Source: Adineta vaga
Taxonomy: Eukaryota; Rotifera
DNA: 64,000 nucleotides
Assembly: GCA_021613535.1 (NCBI GenBank)
Contig: CP075495.1
Coordinates: 3,162,001-3,226,000 of the forward strand
Direction: 5' to 3'
In this document: in pieces, positions 1 to 14,293 of the stretch
Position numbering within the stretch: the first letter of the stretch is position 1
Layout: each line of letters starts with the position of its first letter
The notes under the pieces: model-generated
Told to the model about the DNA's origin: nothing
What the model saw: the letters and a program-made list of their open reading frames with translations, nothing else
Database searches by the model: none
Translations under genes and position numbers: made by a program

Positions 1-3000
1 TTTCTCAAGTGGATAGTAGCAATCAAATTGAAAACAGATATATCAACAATAGCAAATGAAAAAGTCGTTTAATCGTCTATCCTGACATAGTCATGAACCT
101 TAGACAAACACGAAACGATGTACATGTACATGTCATGACACTGATCGATGGCTCAATCAAAAACATATCATAGTTTTCTCAAACATTTTTCTTTTCTATT
201 CTCGAATTCAGCTGATCAACTGTAAAACAAAACATCTGGTCACCGAATAGACAGTGACAAAATTTGTTCGATATTCTAATTGTTCAATTCTTTGATCTTC
301 AGCAGTCATTGATAAATGCTTGCGTGACAAAAAGATACTTGACGCCGGTCAGTGTGCATCATGCAATGATATAATTGCTGGTCATACCTATTCGCCAGCT
401 TTTTTTCTCTCTCTCTCTTCATTGCTCTCTTTTCTTCTCTTCACTTCTGTCCTGAAATTCAGACCATCAAACTCATAGATCGTTTGGCTTCCAAATGAGA
501 TGTGTTATCAATTAGACTGAGTGGTTGCGGTCGGAACTCTTGAATATTGAAAGGTAAATAAACGATCATTTTAAGCATGTTTAGACTAAAAAGTAAATTT
601 GACTGTTTTGTTTTATTTTTGTTTTCTTCAATTATTTCTCTCTTTCCCTTGCTTTTCTCCTTCATTTTTGATGGTCAAAAAGCAGCACCTCGATGTATTA
701 TATTCATCTCATCATTGTCAATGCCAGCGGCTACCAGTAATAGTTGTAGTCATTTACATCATCCTATATTTGTAATAGAGAGAACAACAACTGATGAATT
801 CATCATCATTCCAGAGTTTGCACTGATGATGACAAGAATAAGAAGACTACCATTGAAAGACAAAACGACATGTTTAACGGACCTTACATGAGTATAGTGT
901 GAGAAGTCTTTTCATCCATTTCTTTTTTTTTCTTTCTTTTTTTCTTGTTTAATCCGGTCAAAGACACAAGTAGAATCGTTTCCGTATCTTCAAGTGACAA
1001 TGTGATTTCCGAGTTATGGTTGAGTTACTTACGCTTTACATCAGATTTGTCCTTCATTTTCTAATTTTCATTCTACACTCAAAAACGCTAGTGAGAAATT
1101 TGATCTATCTTCTTCTTTGTAGTAAATAGAAATACGTTCACAGATGGACATAGAAAGAATTTATATAGTCTCCTGCGGCGACAACCATTTGACCTAATTA
1201 TTTCACTTTCGTGCAACTATTTACATTAATGTCTTTTTTTTCTATCATTATCATTAACACTCTAGTAATGTAAAGAAACTACGTAGTTGAACGATTATAT
1301 CTTAATTTCTTAGTAAGAATTCTTCGATACAAATCAACATTAAGTCCTACGTAGATAATCATAGATTTGCGTTTTGTCTTGTCAATCGATGAAAGAAATC
1401 GATCGATTGACCGCCACTGCCGCCCTTCTTCTTCTTCTTCTTCTTTTTCGTCTTCTTCGTTTATATTGAAGCCACTTTAAAGAACGTCAATCGTTTTTTT
1501 CTTCTTCTTCTTTTTTCTCCTCCTTTTTTTCTCTTATGTACGCCCATTACAATTGAACGATGCATTTTGTTTCAACAATGCACTACTCGTCAAAGAGAGT
1601 ACCTCCTGTTTTAATGATTTGGCTCGTTCTATTCGTCGCTTTGTTGGAACAACTTCATACCGAGCGCGTCTATATACATACATATATTTGTATAGAAATA
1701 GAAACGAAATATTGACCATCAACATCATCATCATCACCACCCCTATGATCATTTTCTGATAAATCTATTTAAGAATAAACCAAGCCTACATTAATTATTT
1801 TCTTGTCCATATTCAATTATCCTATCAAACTCGTTTACATCGCTGGACAAGTAAGTTTCCTGTCTATCAAATCAGCTCGATGAACCGTATAAATGATGTA
1901 TTTATTGTGTAATACTTTAAAATAATCAAGGAGCTACATATTAATATATGTATATAATAATGTTAGATTATATTCAACATTGATTTTACTTATTCATTGA
2001 GTACTTGGATTTGAACTAGTCGAATGAACTAATAAATAAGACAGATTTCGACTTATGATTGTGTCATCTTGCGTATATGCTCGACATAAAAACGCGCCTG
2101 TCTGTCTTGTCATTTCACTGAACAAACTCGCAATATAATATGGATGCAATCATCATCATCATCTTCATCATATCATCATGAATACATGTGAACTGCCTTT
2201 TGGACAGTAAAAGGCAATCAGGCGAGTAGGATAGATATTTATTATAATGTATCGATTGCAAGAACGTGATTTCCTGACCAAATAATGTTTTCTTTTTATA
2301 TCTATCTTAGAAAATTAACTTTGACTTCACGAGATATGATTTTCTTATTCTAGAAATCAACCTTGATATCATTGTTTTAAAGAAAATCTAATATCTATAT
2401 TAAGTAGACATTTATTTTTACATCTTCTTGTTAAGTCGGATACCTGATCATCTTCAAAGCATATCATTGATTTTGATTCCTTTCTTCGTCTATAACAAGA
2501 ATATTGTTGTATTAGATATGAGAAAATAAGTCATCAGCACGTCTCAGATTAGCCTGATCTTTTTCTCTCTTATTGTTCTTCTCCTTCTTCTTCTTCTCTG
2601 TGTCTCTCTATTTGGGCCATTGTCGACGATTGATCTGATGACTGTGGGAGATAACTACTTCTTTTTTCTTTTCGAACTGTTCGCCTGTGGCGTCTCGGAT
2701 CTTGCATCACATTTCTGTTATGACCGTTACAATGAGTGCGGATAGTACTGCATGCACATTTAGTATTGCTCCTCCCTAATAATAGCCAATACTCTACAAT
2801 TCTATCAATGACGACAAAGAAGTAAGTTGAAACTTTTGTTTCATTCTATCTATTCATTGTCCTTGACAAGATTTAATGTGAGATCGATTGCTCATATTGA
2901 TGGTGTTCAGTTCAAGTATAACTATCTTTTTCTTTGTCAATATATACAATGTATATGCATACACAGTACAAAAGATTAATATGCTCGAACTACAGAGACG

Positions 3001-6000
3001 CCATCGTCAACTAACTAAGCACATGTGGATACATGTAATCAAAGAGTTATTATATAATGAATGAGATCTGTTCGACTACCATATATTTACATGCATATAC
3101 GATGAGCATAGTTTCGTTCAATGTCATATACTATTTCATAGTTTGAGTAAAAAGAAAACAAGAAAAAAAATTATAGATAAAGTGATTACATCATCATCAT
3201 CATCATCTTCTTCTTCAATGAGACTAATGAAGGGGAGCTGTTGCTGTCGTTGTCATTTCAACTCCATTACAGTTTCATGTAAACGAGACAAGATCGTTGC
3301 ATTTCTCTTTACTATCTAACATAGAAAATGCTGTAAGCAGTCGAAAAGCGTCATGCTGCTGGTGATGATAACGGTAGTATACACTGTTTACATAAGTAAT
3401 TATTGTTTATACTAGTGGAAAGAAGGAAAAGATATATATATATATATGCATATTTTCATCACTCTCTTTTGTATTTATTGAGCAATAAAAAAGCACAACA
3501 TGATTTCTTTTTCTGTATTATTCTTTCTTCTTCTTCTCTTTTTTGCAAGCTTAAAATTACATAAAGAAATATCTAATTTGTTATGGTTGTACATTAGAAG
3601 TTGCTTTAGATATAAAATGATCGACGCACGTACACATGCATGCTCGAGACGCCCGACGGACAACATGATGAATAAATCAAATTGTTCACGGCCAAAATCG
3701 ACACACACATACAATGTATGTATATACAAAGACAGTGTCGAATTAGAATAACTAACACAATTACACTCTATGAGTCTGTATTGAATTGTCGCCGATGTTC
3801 GTTTGATAATGCAATCTTCTTTCCCTCTCTTATAATGATGTTGGTCAGTTGATTTCTTTTTTCCTCTAATCGGATGTCAGTATTTCCGAATCAAATCAAT
3901 GATGGTAAACGATGATGACCCTTTTTCAGTGGTGGCTTCTTCTTCTTCTTTTTTCAATAGTTTGCGATCAGATCTCTTCTTTCTTCTCTCTCTCTCTCGT
4001 TCAGAGAATACTAGTTTTATCTGTATATATAAGTAGCATGTGAAATGTGCTAAGAGTTGACCATCATTTCTGGTCGCGTGATGTTCGAGTATGCATATGT
4101 ATGTCGCGTCGCAGACATGCGATGCCACAAGAGAAATGTATTTACATATATGCAATGTACAATGGAGATGTGTATATGTATGTTTTGTAGCGAATCTAAT
4201 TGCTTGTTAAAGTCGCGTTATGTGTCGTCTAATCCTTTACGCTTCTATCATTCGTTGTGTGTATATTGTTATCGCATGGGAATCAACTTAGTCACTGTGA
4301 ACATGTCAGACAGCTTGATTTTTATAGGGACTTATTTCAAATACACAGTTTGAAATGTCTAATCGATCTTCTTTCTTTTCTTGCTTATTCTTTCATTCTG
4401 TCGATCATAAATTGATTGACGTATGTTGAAGTTGAATAGAGTAAAGACAATTTGTTTTGAGTACTGCATGATTGCTTATCTCGAATAATAATGATGATGA
4501 TAGTAGTTTGTTATGGAATAGAGAAGAATAAGGAAGAGCCTTGACTATAGATACAGATATTCGATACATACACAATCATCAGGGCAAATGTTCGTCTTCA
4601 TCATTTTTCTTTGCTTCTACTTCCTTCGACAGTTTGACATATTTAGATAAATCTATTTCTGTCTGTATGTAATTAAAATGCGAGGTGAGAGATTTAACAG
4701 TTGTTGCCATTGTATAAATATATCCATATATCTACATGTATAGTTGACTTTTTAGTTAGAATTTTTCAATGTCACTAACGCGCATTATAAATGTCTATGA
4801 AGGTCCAATAAATATAATGTCCATCAGTAAGAACAACAATATGAAACGGAAATCGATTAGACTCCCTTTTCTTTTTTCTATAGCACTTTTTTCTCTTCTC
4901 ATTTAATGTCTAACTATTCAGATGAACATCTAATTCTCTTTGTCTTTTGTCTTGCCGTCGTTTTATTCTCTCTCGGGAGATTGTCGAATTTCCTTTTGTC
5001 GCCTGTCTGTTGCCAGGTATTGTGTCTCGCTATTACTCAAACTAGAGTCAGTTCTTTCGTGCATCAACGAGTAATTGAGACATGTTCCGGTGTGAGTCTA
5101 TTTTCCGGATTTTGTTTTCCTCTCGCTCTCTTCCACTCCGCGATTGAACAAACTGTATACTGTTTTAGATTATTCTCTTTTGTTATAATATGCAAAGTAT
5201 CATCATTCCGCATGAATGAAGTCATTGTTTAACATTCACCTGAATATTTTTTCTCAGTTTATCATATGCAAACGACAAAGTGAAAAAAACACTGCCTTTT
5301 CCCTTTGTGTTCAATAAAAAGCAAGCGAGAGAGAGAGAGATAGGACGATCTGTTTCATACATATACGTAGACAACTATGATAATGGGTGATGAGTGAAAT
5401 CGTATGTGTATTCGTATATAAACGGTTGGGATGATGATACTAACCGTTGATGACACATATGACATGCGGCGGCGAGACATCCCTATCCGATAATTGGTAT
5501 TGCCCTATGTTGAAGTAAAAACAAGAAGTATTTTGTCTTTGCTCATCATAAGAATGCACCGTTCTGCTAATTAAATTTGACCTTTTTCTCGGGTGATATA
5601 TTTTTTTTGATGAAATTTCAATTGATTTCGTTTTGAAAACAATCACAATGAGAAGAAAGGACATATTATGCTAAGTTTCTCTTCTTAAGTGATTCGTTAA
5701 GAAATTTGATTTATTCTAATCGTTTCTATACGCCGCTCATTATTTTTGACCGTGAATACGACGAACAGAAATGAACAAATCCGATAACCTTCATCTTTCG
5801 ATTAGTGTTTGATCTTTTATAAAAGAAGCAAATCTAGATTCATTTCTTTTTCCTTCAGTATCCATTTCACACATTTGTTTAATTATAAAAGACAAGATTA
5901 TTCTTTCCAATCTCTTTCATATCCATTGCATCATCTATTGATACATAAAAAAGAAAACGTGCATCAATCCTTTCACTCTCTTTCTTTTGCCTGATCGATC

Positions 6001-6302
6001 ATATATATATGAACATGAGATGAGCATGTCCTATGCATGCTTGAATTATTTTCAAAATCTTTTTCTTACTCGTTCTTCTTATTCTCTCATAACGACTAAT
6101 AATGTTAAGTTCATCGTACTAGAAGAACGCGAACGAGCTGTAAATTGGATGATTTCTATCTATTCACACGCGTATGTCGATATTCTTTTTTTTTGCGGAT
6201 CGTTTTTGTAACATAGAGTAATTCGATCTTAATCGTAAAAAGGAACGAATGAAATTTGTCTTTGTTTTTTCTTTCTAGATTAATCCATTTCCATGTCAAA
6301 TA
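1..6302. other. Long gene-free region upstream of plexin
   Basis: I see no supported gene here. The open frames are at most about 100 codons, lack the codon pattern of the real exons in this window (CAA, AAT, TCA and CAT rich) and have no recognisable domain. The sequence is rich in pyrimidine runs (for example around 1425-1450 and 1500-1530), CAT/ATC runs (2150-2180, 3190-3215) and short TA or TACATG palindromic strings (118-140, 3432-3450). It may hold plexin regulatory DNA or an untranslated leader. A pyrimidine tract followed by AG ends at 6278, 24 nt before the plexin ATG. Confidence 0.6.
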
Positions 6303-9300
6303 ATGAAGATTCATATAATTTTACTTCTTCTCTTTGATTTGATCAATTTTATTCTTTCAATTCAAATCGATTTTCCTAATCCATTACAACGTTTTGTTTA
6401 TGATGATGCAACAGATACAATTCTTCTAGCATCAGTCAATCATATTTATTCATTAAATGCCAGTGATTTAACAATTTTATCGGATATTAATCTTTCACCT
6501 AATGAAAATGATAATCATTGTTTAGTAACTAATAAAACATCTCAATTATCGACAAATTATTATTTTCCCACGATATCCTATTTATCATCATCATCATCCC
6601 CATCACATAGTACATATAATCAATTACTTTTATTAATTAATCAAACAGTATTAATCTGTTCAACATCAAATCGTGGTGGTTCCTGTCAATTACGTTCAAT
6701 AGTTAATCTCAATCTATTAAAAAATTCTTCTCAACGTATTGTATCTTCATCTCCATTTTATCCTTCAATTGGTTTTATTAGTGAACATAATTCAATCCTA
6801 TATTTAGCTAATACATATGATTCTCTTTGTGATCCATTCTATGAAATCCCAACAATTAGTGGACGATTATTAACAAAAGATTTTCTTTCAATTCTCAATT
6901 TGAATTCGGGTCTATCAGCATTACAACAATCAACTTATACATTACGTTTATTAAATACACGTTTAATAAAAGATTTCTTTCTCTCTTATTTATATGGATT
7001 TGAACATGGAAATATTTCATATTTTCTTACAATTCAACAATCAGATATTTCACATAGTCGAGCAGCAAAATTACAAACAAAAATCTTACGTTTTTGTCAA
7101 ACATTTAAACAATCAATTATCAAAAGTTATGTTGAAATGCCCATCACATGTGGTCATCATTATTCTTATCTAGTAACTGGAAAATTTTCTAAAGAAAATC
7201 AAATTTTCTATGGAATTTTTCGTAATACAACATTAGCTAATTCATCCAATACGGGCCATGCCATCTGTGCATATTCAATTGATTCAATTCGTGAAGCATT
7301 TTTTCAAACAATAAAAAATTGTATTGTCGATGGTAAAGGTTATCGTGGTTTAGGTTTTATTAGTCCCGATACACATTGTGTATCAAATAAAGTAAGCAAT
7401 AGAATTTGTCACGAAAGACAAAAAATTGATTTCTATTAATTTGTAATAGAATTTAAATGAAATCAATCATGATTATTGTCCGGATAATGATGATAGTTTT
7501 TTTCAATATCCTATCGGTGGTCATCGATCATTAGAACAAAATCAACCGATTATTGAATTCAATGAAAAAATCAATATGACAGCAATTGAAATTGTTTCTC
7601 TGGAACAAGATGTGATGATTTTTCTTGGTGATGATCAAGGAACTGTATATACAGTAAGAATTTACTGAATAAATAATACATTTTTCTATTGATTTCTATG
7701 CATAGTTTCAAACATCGAATAAAAATCAAGTTATTAAAGAAAATTTTCCCTCGTCAATGATAATTGATTTGAAAATAATTAATAAAAATCCATCGATACG
7801 AAATGCTAATCTTCTCGTGTTGACTAATAATCAGGTAAGAATGTAATTTTCTTTCGTAAATTTAGTTAATTATAGATGTAAAGAACTAATCTATGTAAAA
7901 TTTCATTTTGATGATGTATATCAAGGTTTTGTTAGATAGAAATTCATGAATATGTAAACAAAAAAAAACGAAAGATTTTTAATCGATCATCCTATTTAGA
8001 TCATAAAACGAAAATTAAGTACTTGTGAACAGTATACAACATGTGATGAATGTTCAAAAATTGATCATTGTCATTGGTGTTCTCGAGAGAAAAGGTAATA
8101 TGAATTATAATTGAAATCAATGTCTAAGATATTCGTATAGATGTACGCCATCATTCGAATGTACAAATGAAAATCATCAATTTCAAAGAAATATTCAAAT
8201 CAATCGATGTACAAATATCGAACGAGTGTTTCCAGATACAATTTCATTACATTCATCAGATATACAAGTAAAATCTTTTACTTCAATCTTGCTTTTTCTA
8301 ATTTTCTATTGAAATATTTTAGTTAGAGATTGTTCTTAATATACCATTACAATTGAATCTTGATGAATATCAATGTCGATTTCATATTCATGATCATGAA
8401 AATTCTGTTTTGTATACTAATGCAATTCTTCGTGATGATAGAACATTCAAATGTTTTCCACCTGTCTTATCCAATCGAAATCAATGTAAGGATATAAAAC
8501 ATAGAAAATTCGCAATTATCATACTTTGTTTGTTTTCATTTTTAGCTGTTTATCATACAGTTCTATCCTTATATCATTTAAAAACAAATTTAACATTTGG
8601 ATATGCAAAATTAGTATTTATTAATTGTTCAAATATGTTATCTTGTTCATTCTGTACGAAATATTCAAATCAATGTATATGGAATCTTCAAACAGTTAGT
8701 TGTATTTCACATGAAAATAAGAAATCTCTTACTCTACATCGAAAACGTTTTGTAAATCATTTAAATCAATGTCCATCGATTTATTTACAACAATCAATCA
8801 ATCGTTTGGCTTTGTATGATAAGAAAAATTTAATCGTACATATTGAGCAATGTCAGAAAGAATTTTATGTTCAATCATGTCGATTAAACGATTATCGTAA
8901 ACGTTTTGTATTTATGTCAGCAAATTCCATGGTAGTTCAATCGACAGATGAAAATCATCTATGTATAGTTAAATGTACATTTGAATTGAAAAATTCCGCA
9001 ATTTTCTCTCAAATATCATTTCATCGACCATTACATCTCGATCTTTCACTTGAATCTATCAATAAAACATTAATTTCAATTCCACGAACACATATTTCTC
9101 TATATCATTGTGAACGAATGGGAGTAAATTGTACATCATGTTTACAACTTGATGCATCATACGGTTGTGTATGGTGTAATAATATGTGTATGTTTAAAAA
9201 TCATACATTGGAAAAACAAATCACTTGTCCAATTCAGCAAGAATGTTTAGTGCCAATTATTGAAGATATTGAACCGTTATTATTACCAATAAATGGAGGA

Positions 9301-12300
9301 ACATTAGTTACAATTAAAGGCAAACATTTTGATTTATTTAATTTAACAATACAATTAGTTGATATATCATGTCAATTGATTGAAGAAGAAAGTTCCGATG
9401 AAAAGTAACGCACAGATTTTTATTGACTTTTATTTATTTCCATTTTGTTTTTTTTGCTCTAGAATTGTTTGTCAATCAGGTGATGCAGGTACAACAACAC
9501 GTACTGGTTCTGTTCAATTAAAATTTGGTCGACATGGTCCACAAATACAATCACGTCAATTGATTTCATATATGAATCCAACAATAACTTCCGTTGAACC
9601 ATTGATTGGTATCGAAAGTGGTGGAACACTTCTAACAATTGTTGGTGATAATTTAACTCTAGGAAATAGTCATATAGCTGTATTCATTGGTACACGTCCA
9701 TGTCAATTATTATCTATATCTCGTACTAAAATTCAATGTGAAACGAGTTTATTTTCTTCATTAATGTTAAATGAACAACAATCGATTAAATTTCTTTTCG
9801 ATCGACAAACAAAAATTGATTCGGAGAAATTTTTTACTATTGTTCCCAATCCAGTACTTCATTCATTTGATAATTATCATCAATATCAAAGTTTTCTTAG
9901 TGGTGGTCATCAATTAATAATTCATGGAGAAAATTTTCATTCCGTACAAAATATCCGTCTGGAATTTAAACGTATTATCTTTGTTTCACCATTCTTTTCC
10001 AATAAAACACATTTAATATTTTTAACACCATCAATTCAAGAATTACATTTAAATGATGAAAATGATTATCAACAAGAAATCGAAATTATTCTTCATTTAG
10101 ATCATTTTAATAAAACATCATCTGTCATTTATATCAATGATCCATTAATTTACGAACTCGAACCGATGTTACAAACATATACAAATGAATTAATTATTCA
10201 TGGAGCAAATTTAACTACAATTGGTCATACGAAAGAAAATGTGAATGTTCATATTGGATGTGATATATGTACAATTGTACATTTTCAAGTGGATAAAATC
10301 ATCTGTCAACCACCCGTCTATCGTCCGAAGAAATATTCAAAAACAAATCAACTTTGTTATGATTCTGAACATCCATGGATTATTGTTACGATTGATAATA
10401 TTCATTCACATGTTGGATATATGATCTATCCAAAAAAGATTGTTATTCTTGGTAAGTAATTTCTATTCATTTGAATCATGTATATGAACACAATCTATCG
10501 TTCTTCAGGTATTATAACTGGTTGTTTATTAACAATGTTATCTATCATTTTAATCATTCTTATCATTGTTTGTATTCGAATTCGTTGTGCACAACAGAAA
10601 TCTCGTCGACGATATCTTTATAGTTCAGGTATGAATCCTCATAATAATGAGAAAGAAGCCTATAAAGATGATCTTCTACATAAATCTTATCAAAAATTAC
10701 CTATGCTTGAATCTATTCTACCGGATTCAACAGCAATACCAACAATACCCTTACGTTCTTATATAAATTATTTACAATTATGTTATTTCTATTATTTTAA
10801 TGAATCAAATCTTTCGATTTCTTCTTATGATACACCAAAAGCAAATATAAAACATGATTCAATCGATCAATTTCAACTATTAATGGAAACGAATGATGAA
10901 TTACTTGATTATTTCTATAAAATCATTCTTAAATCGAAAAATAAAAAACTTCTTTCAAATCTAATCTTAATTCAACGATATCATTTGAAAAAATTTCTTC
11001 AATATAAAAATGATCTTGTCTATTTTAATATCTGTCTACTTACAGCTTTTGATGGTCTTATAAGCAATCAAATAACATCATTAATCTTTCAACTTTATTA
11101 TCAATTAAAATATAAAATCTTCTCAGGACCTATCGATGCCATTGAACAAACTTGTTCATATTATTCATTAAATAATCATACAATTCTTCATGATCAATCG
11201 ATTGTATTTAATTCGATTCAATTAATTGTTCATATTGATTATTTAAATCAATCCAATGATTTCTTAGTATTAAATGTTACATGTCTATCATGTGATACAA
11301 TATCTCAAGTGAAACAAAAGATTCTTTATCAATTAAATTCTTATCGAAAATTTCAATGTCTTTCTATAAATGATAGTCAATTGTATTTATTAACAAATAC
11401 GAAATCTTGTTCAACATCATCATCATCATCATGTTCATCGTCAACAACTTCATCATCAAATGTTCCATTAGCAAAGAAATCTTTATTAACACAATTTTTT
11501 TCCAATCAAAAAAATAAATATTCAACAACAACAACAACATCTCACGATTCATCATATCGAGATTCGATTATTTTACAATTAAACGATATTGATAATACCA
11601 ATGAACAAATTAATCATTGCAAAAAATTAAATACATTACAACATTATGGAATTGTTAGTGATGGACATGAATTTAAATTGATTTTATCTAATCATACACA
11701 ACTTATTAACTATATCAAACAATCAAATTGTACTCTCACATCAAGTAAGTAGATCATCAATGATAGAAATATATTCTTCTATTCATTTGTTTTAGAACGA
11801 ACACTTCAACGTCATCCACTTGATTGTCAATATTGTTCAACAGATCACGAACAAACATTTAGTTATCTTACATCAATACCAATATCATCGCATTCCATTG
11901 GATTATCGTCTTCAGTTGAAATTGATCGTACACATTATTTTCATCTATTAAATCATACCTATGAAGAAATTGGTGAATCAGGTCATTTATTAATGACAAA
12001 TAATCAAAGTGAAACTTATCGATTATTTGAAACTAAATCAAGCATTCATTCAGTTTTAATCAATTTGATTGAAACATTATTTACTAATTTTCTTCATAGT
12101 GATAATTATTTAAGTGAATTAATCGAACAATATGCACATTTTTTACATATTTTCTATGGACATTTTATTCCATTTATTTTACAAAATTTAAATTCTTTAT
12201 TTGATTTATCTATGGACAAATGTTTGACAAGTTCATTTGATATACTTGCAACTATCTTTCAAATTGCTTGTACATCACAAATTAATGAACAACATTGTTC

Positions 12301-12794
12301 ATTATGTCATGAATCAATAAATAATTTAGTAAGTTAGACGAAGAAAAACAAAACGGTTTTTCCTTATTTGAGAATGTTCATGTTCTAGAATATTCAAAAT
12401 TGTACATTATTATTTGCGGATGAAATTCAACGTGTTCGTTTACATTATTCAAATGTTGAACGACGATTGAACAATCGAAATTCAACATCCGAATATTCAT
12501 CAACAAATACAGTAAGATAAAGTTGAAATTTTGTGAAATTATTTATTCTTATTAATTATTCTATAGGGTATTAATAAAATATTTGAATTAGAACCATCGA
12601 TTACCAATCATCTTATTGAATATTTATGCTTACATGTTGAAGAGGTTAGTTGAATTCATGATTATTTAACTATCTACTTGTTTTACTTTGATTAATAGAT
12701 AACAGAATTGTTGAAAAGTCAATCAACTGATAATAAAAGTCTGATTATATTTTTCAATCTTGTCCAAACGTATCGATCGAATAGAAAAACTTGA
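6303..12794 (+). CDS. Plexin (semaphorin receptor), GAP domain degenerate
   Basis: Multi-exon plexin, a type I membrane receptor for semaphorins. Order seen: signal peptide (first about 20 residues, hydrophobic), sema domain (exons 6303-7391 and 7450 onward), three cysteine-rich PSI modules (about 8020-8165, 8630-8705, 9110-9190), four IPT/TIG modules with the typical SGGT or NGGT turn (from about 9260, 9585, 9860 and 10150), a transmembrane helix at about 10520-10580 followed by basic residues, then the cytoplasmic region. There KIFSGPIDAIE matches the conserved plexin GP[IV]DA segment, and a ubiquitin-like Rho-binding domain follows (about 11205-11340). The last exons end at TGA 12792-12794. 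Introns are short, for example 8486-8545, 9403-9462 and 10452-10508. The arginine-bearing GAP motifs of the family (LLRRTES, LPLRFW) are not visible, so Rap-GAP activity is doubtful. The plexin assignment is secure; the A/B class is not. Confidence 0.9.
8486..8545 (+). other. 60-nt stop-free intron in plexin (possible exitron)
   Basis: GTAAGG...TTTTAG intron of exactly 60 nt in the plexin ectodomain. It contains no stop in the plexin frame, so both the spliced and the retained forms stay open. Retention would add 20 residues with a strongly hydrophobic core (FAIIILCLFSFLA). Confidence 0.6.
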
Positions 12795-12914
12795 TCTCAG
12801 GAAATGCTACTGTTTTCTTTTTGTATACATTGATTATGTTTGTCTATTGTTGTTTTCTTTTCTTTTTTTGAAATATATTGTCAATTTGATGAAAACAAAA
12901 CAAACAAAAACGAT

Positions 12915-14293
12915 TTAATTTATGGGTTTTAAAAGAATTTTCATTTCACAACCATAATAACCTGTTTGACGATCTGGTTGATGCATTATACTTAAATGTA
13001 ATTCATTTAATTCGATTTGTCCAAAATCAAATTGACTAAAAAGACGCAAGACTTTCTTGGCATCGAAAGATTCTCGTTCTTGATTTTTTACACGACCACG
13101 AGCAGTTTTTTGTGCTTCTAAAATACCACTTTCATCTTTTCGTAATAGAGAATTCATTAATGTTATATGAAGTTTAAGACGATCAAATTTTTGTTTCATT
13201 AAACCTGTATTAAATAATTCTTCGTTGAGACGATCAAGAAAATTTTGTAAACGATTCGAATTTTTCTGATCGATCAATTGAATTTTTGCATAGAGAACAT
13301 CAACAAAACTTGGATCATCATTCATAAATTCCAAGCCTTTTATTTGAACAAGAAAACGTTCTTTATCTGTTGGTATAAATTGTTTTAATAGATTATTTGT
13401 ACATTCTTGTAGTGTATCTTTTATATAATCGATTTCGGATTTTGACAATAGAACAAATGTGCCAATCGTTAAATGAAGTTTCGGTGCTTGTTGAAATAAT
13501 TCATTGGTAATGCCACGTTCTTCTGCACATTGTTCGAGTACATTCTTTTTGAATTCTTCATATTTTTCTTTGAATTGATTTGCTGATGAAGATTGACAAA
13601 GTGGAATGGATAGAAAATGTGTAAATGGTTGCATTTGACGACTACGATCAATGATAATTTCAATACGTGTACGTACTGTTCGAACATTTGCTTTTGTACG
13701 ACCACGAATTTTGACTAGACCAATTTCATCTCGACGAGGAAAGAAGATTTGAGTACTAGTTTCTTGTTCTAATTTTTGTTTATTTTCAGCATTTTTACCA
13801 ATGAGAACACCATAGAATGCAGGAGCAATGTCCATTTCACAGGCATACATCTTTTCTCTAGGAAGATAATCAATAGTGTCATCATTTTCATCTTCATTCT
13901 CTTGTTTAGATGGTTTTTCTTCACGAACTATGATAGAAAAGAACAAAATCAAACTTTTTATATATTATCAATTAGCTGTCATTTCTATGTGTAGAACTAC
14001 GAAATTCAATAGACATTCTCGGTATGCTAATGAAAATAAATAGGAATAATACCAATTTGTGGTTTTGTTTCAGATTCCACTGTAGTTCTTTTCAATTGTG
14101 GTTTACAACTTGGTTCATCATCATCATTATCAGCAAAATTATTCATTTGATAGTCTGCCTCTTCTTCCTCTCGATAGACTTGATATTGTTGAATATCAAG
14201 AGATTCAAGGCTTGGTAATGATGATGGATTGATTCGATAAGATCGATTGCCAACAATGAGAATATCTGGCCGAAGAATTGATGAAGTAGACAT
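12915..14293 (-). CDS. ASCC1: Activating signal cointegrator 1 complex subunit 1
   Basis: ASCC1 is a subunit of the ASC-1 complex that works with the ASCC3 helicase in alkylation repair and ribosome rescue. Two exons: 14293 to about 14055, then about 13929-12915, joined in phase 1 (ATT G|TT CGT). The N-terminus is acidic. A KH domain follows (AFYGVLIGKNAENK to RTRIEIII), then an AKAP7/2H-phosphoesterase-like domain beginning with QPFTHFLSIPL. Both HxT-type motifs are present (KLHLTIGTFVLL and LKLHITLMNSLL). The conserved block EFMNDDPSFVDVLYAK matches vertebrate ASCC1. The stop lies 120 nt from the plexin stop (tail to tail). A TTTTAG acceptor-like signal ends 28 nt before the ATG. No break seen. 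Confidence 0.92.

Noticed and set aside
577-891. 104-codon frame with a hydrophobic, signal-like start
   Set aside because: Pyrimidine-rich sequence gives hydrophobic frames by chance. There is no domain, and the codon pattern is unlike the real genes.
1264-1290. String resembling the miR-1 mature sequence (AATGTAAAGAAACTACGTAG)
   Set aside because: The seed differs (GTAATGT, not GGAATGT), several bases mismatch and no opposing arm for a hairpin is visible.
4906-5232. 108-codon open frame, F/L/C-rich
   Set aside because: Composition-driven, no homology recognised, and no splice or leader signals.
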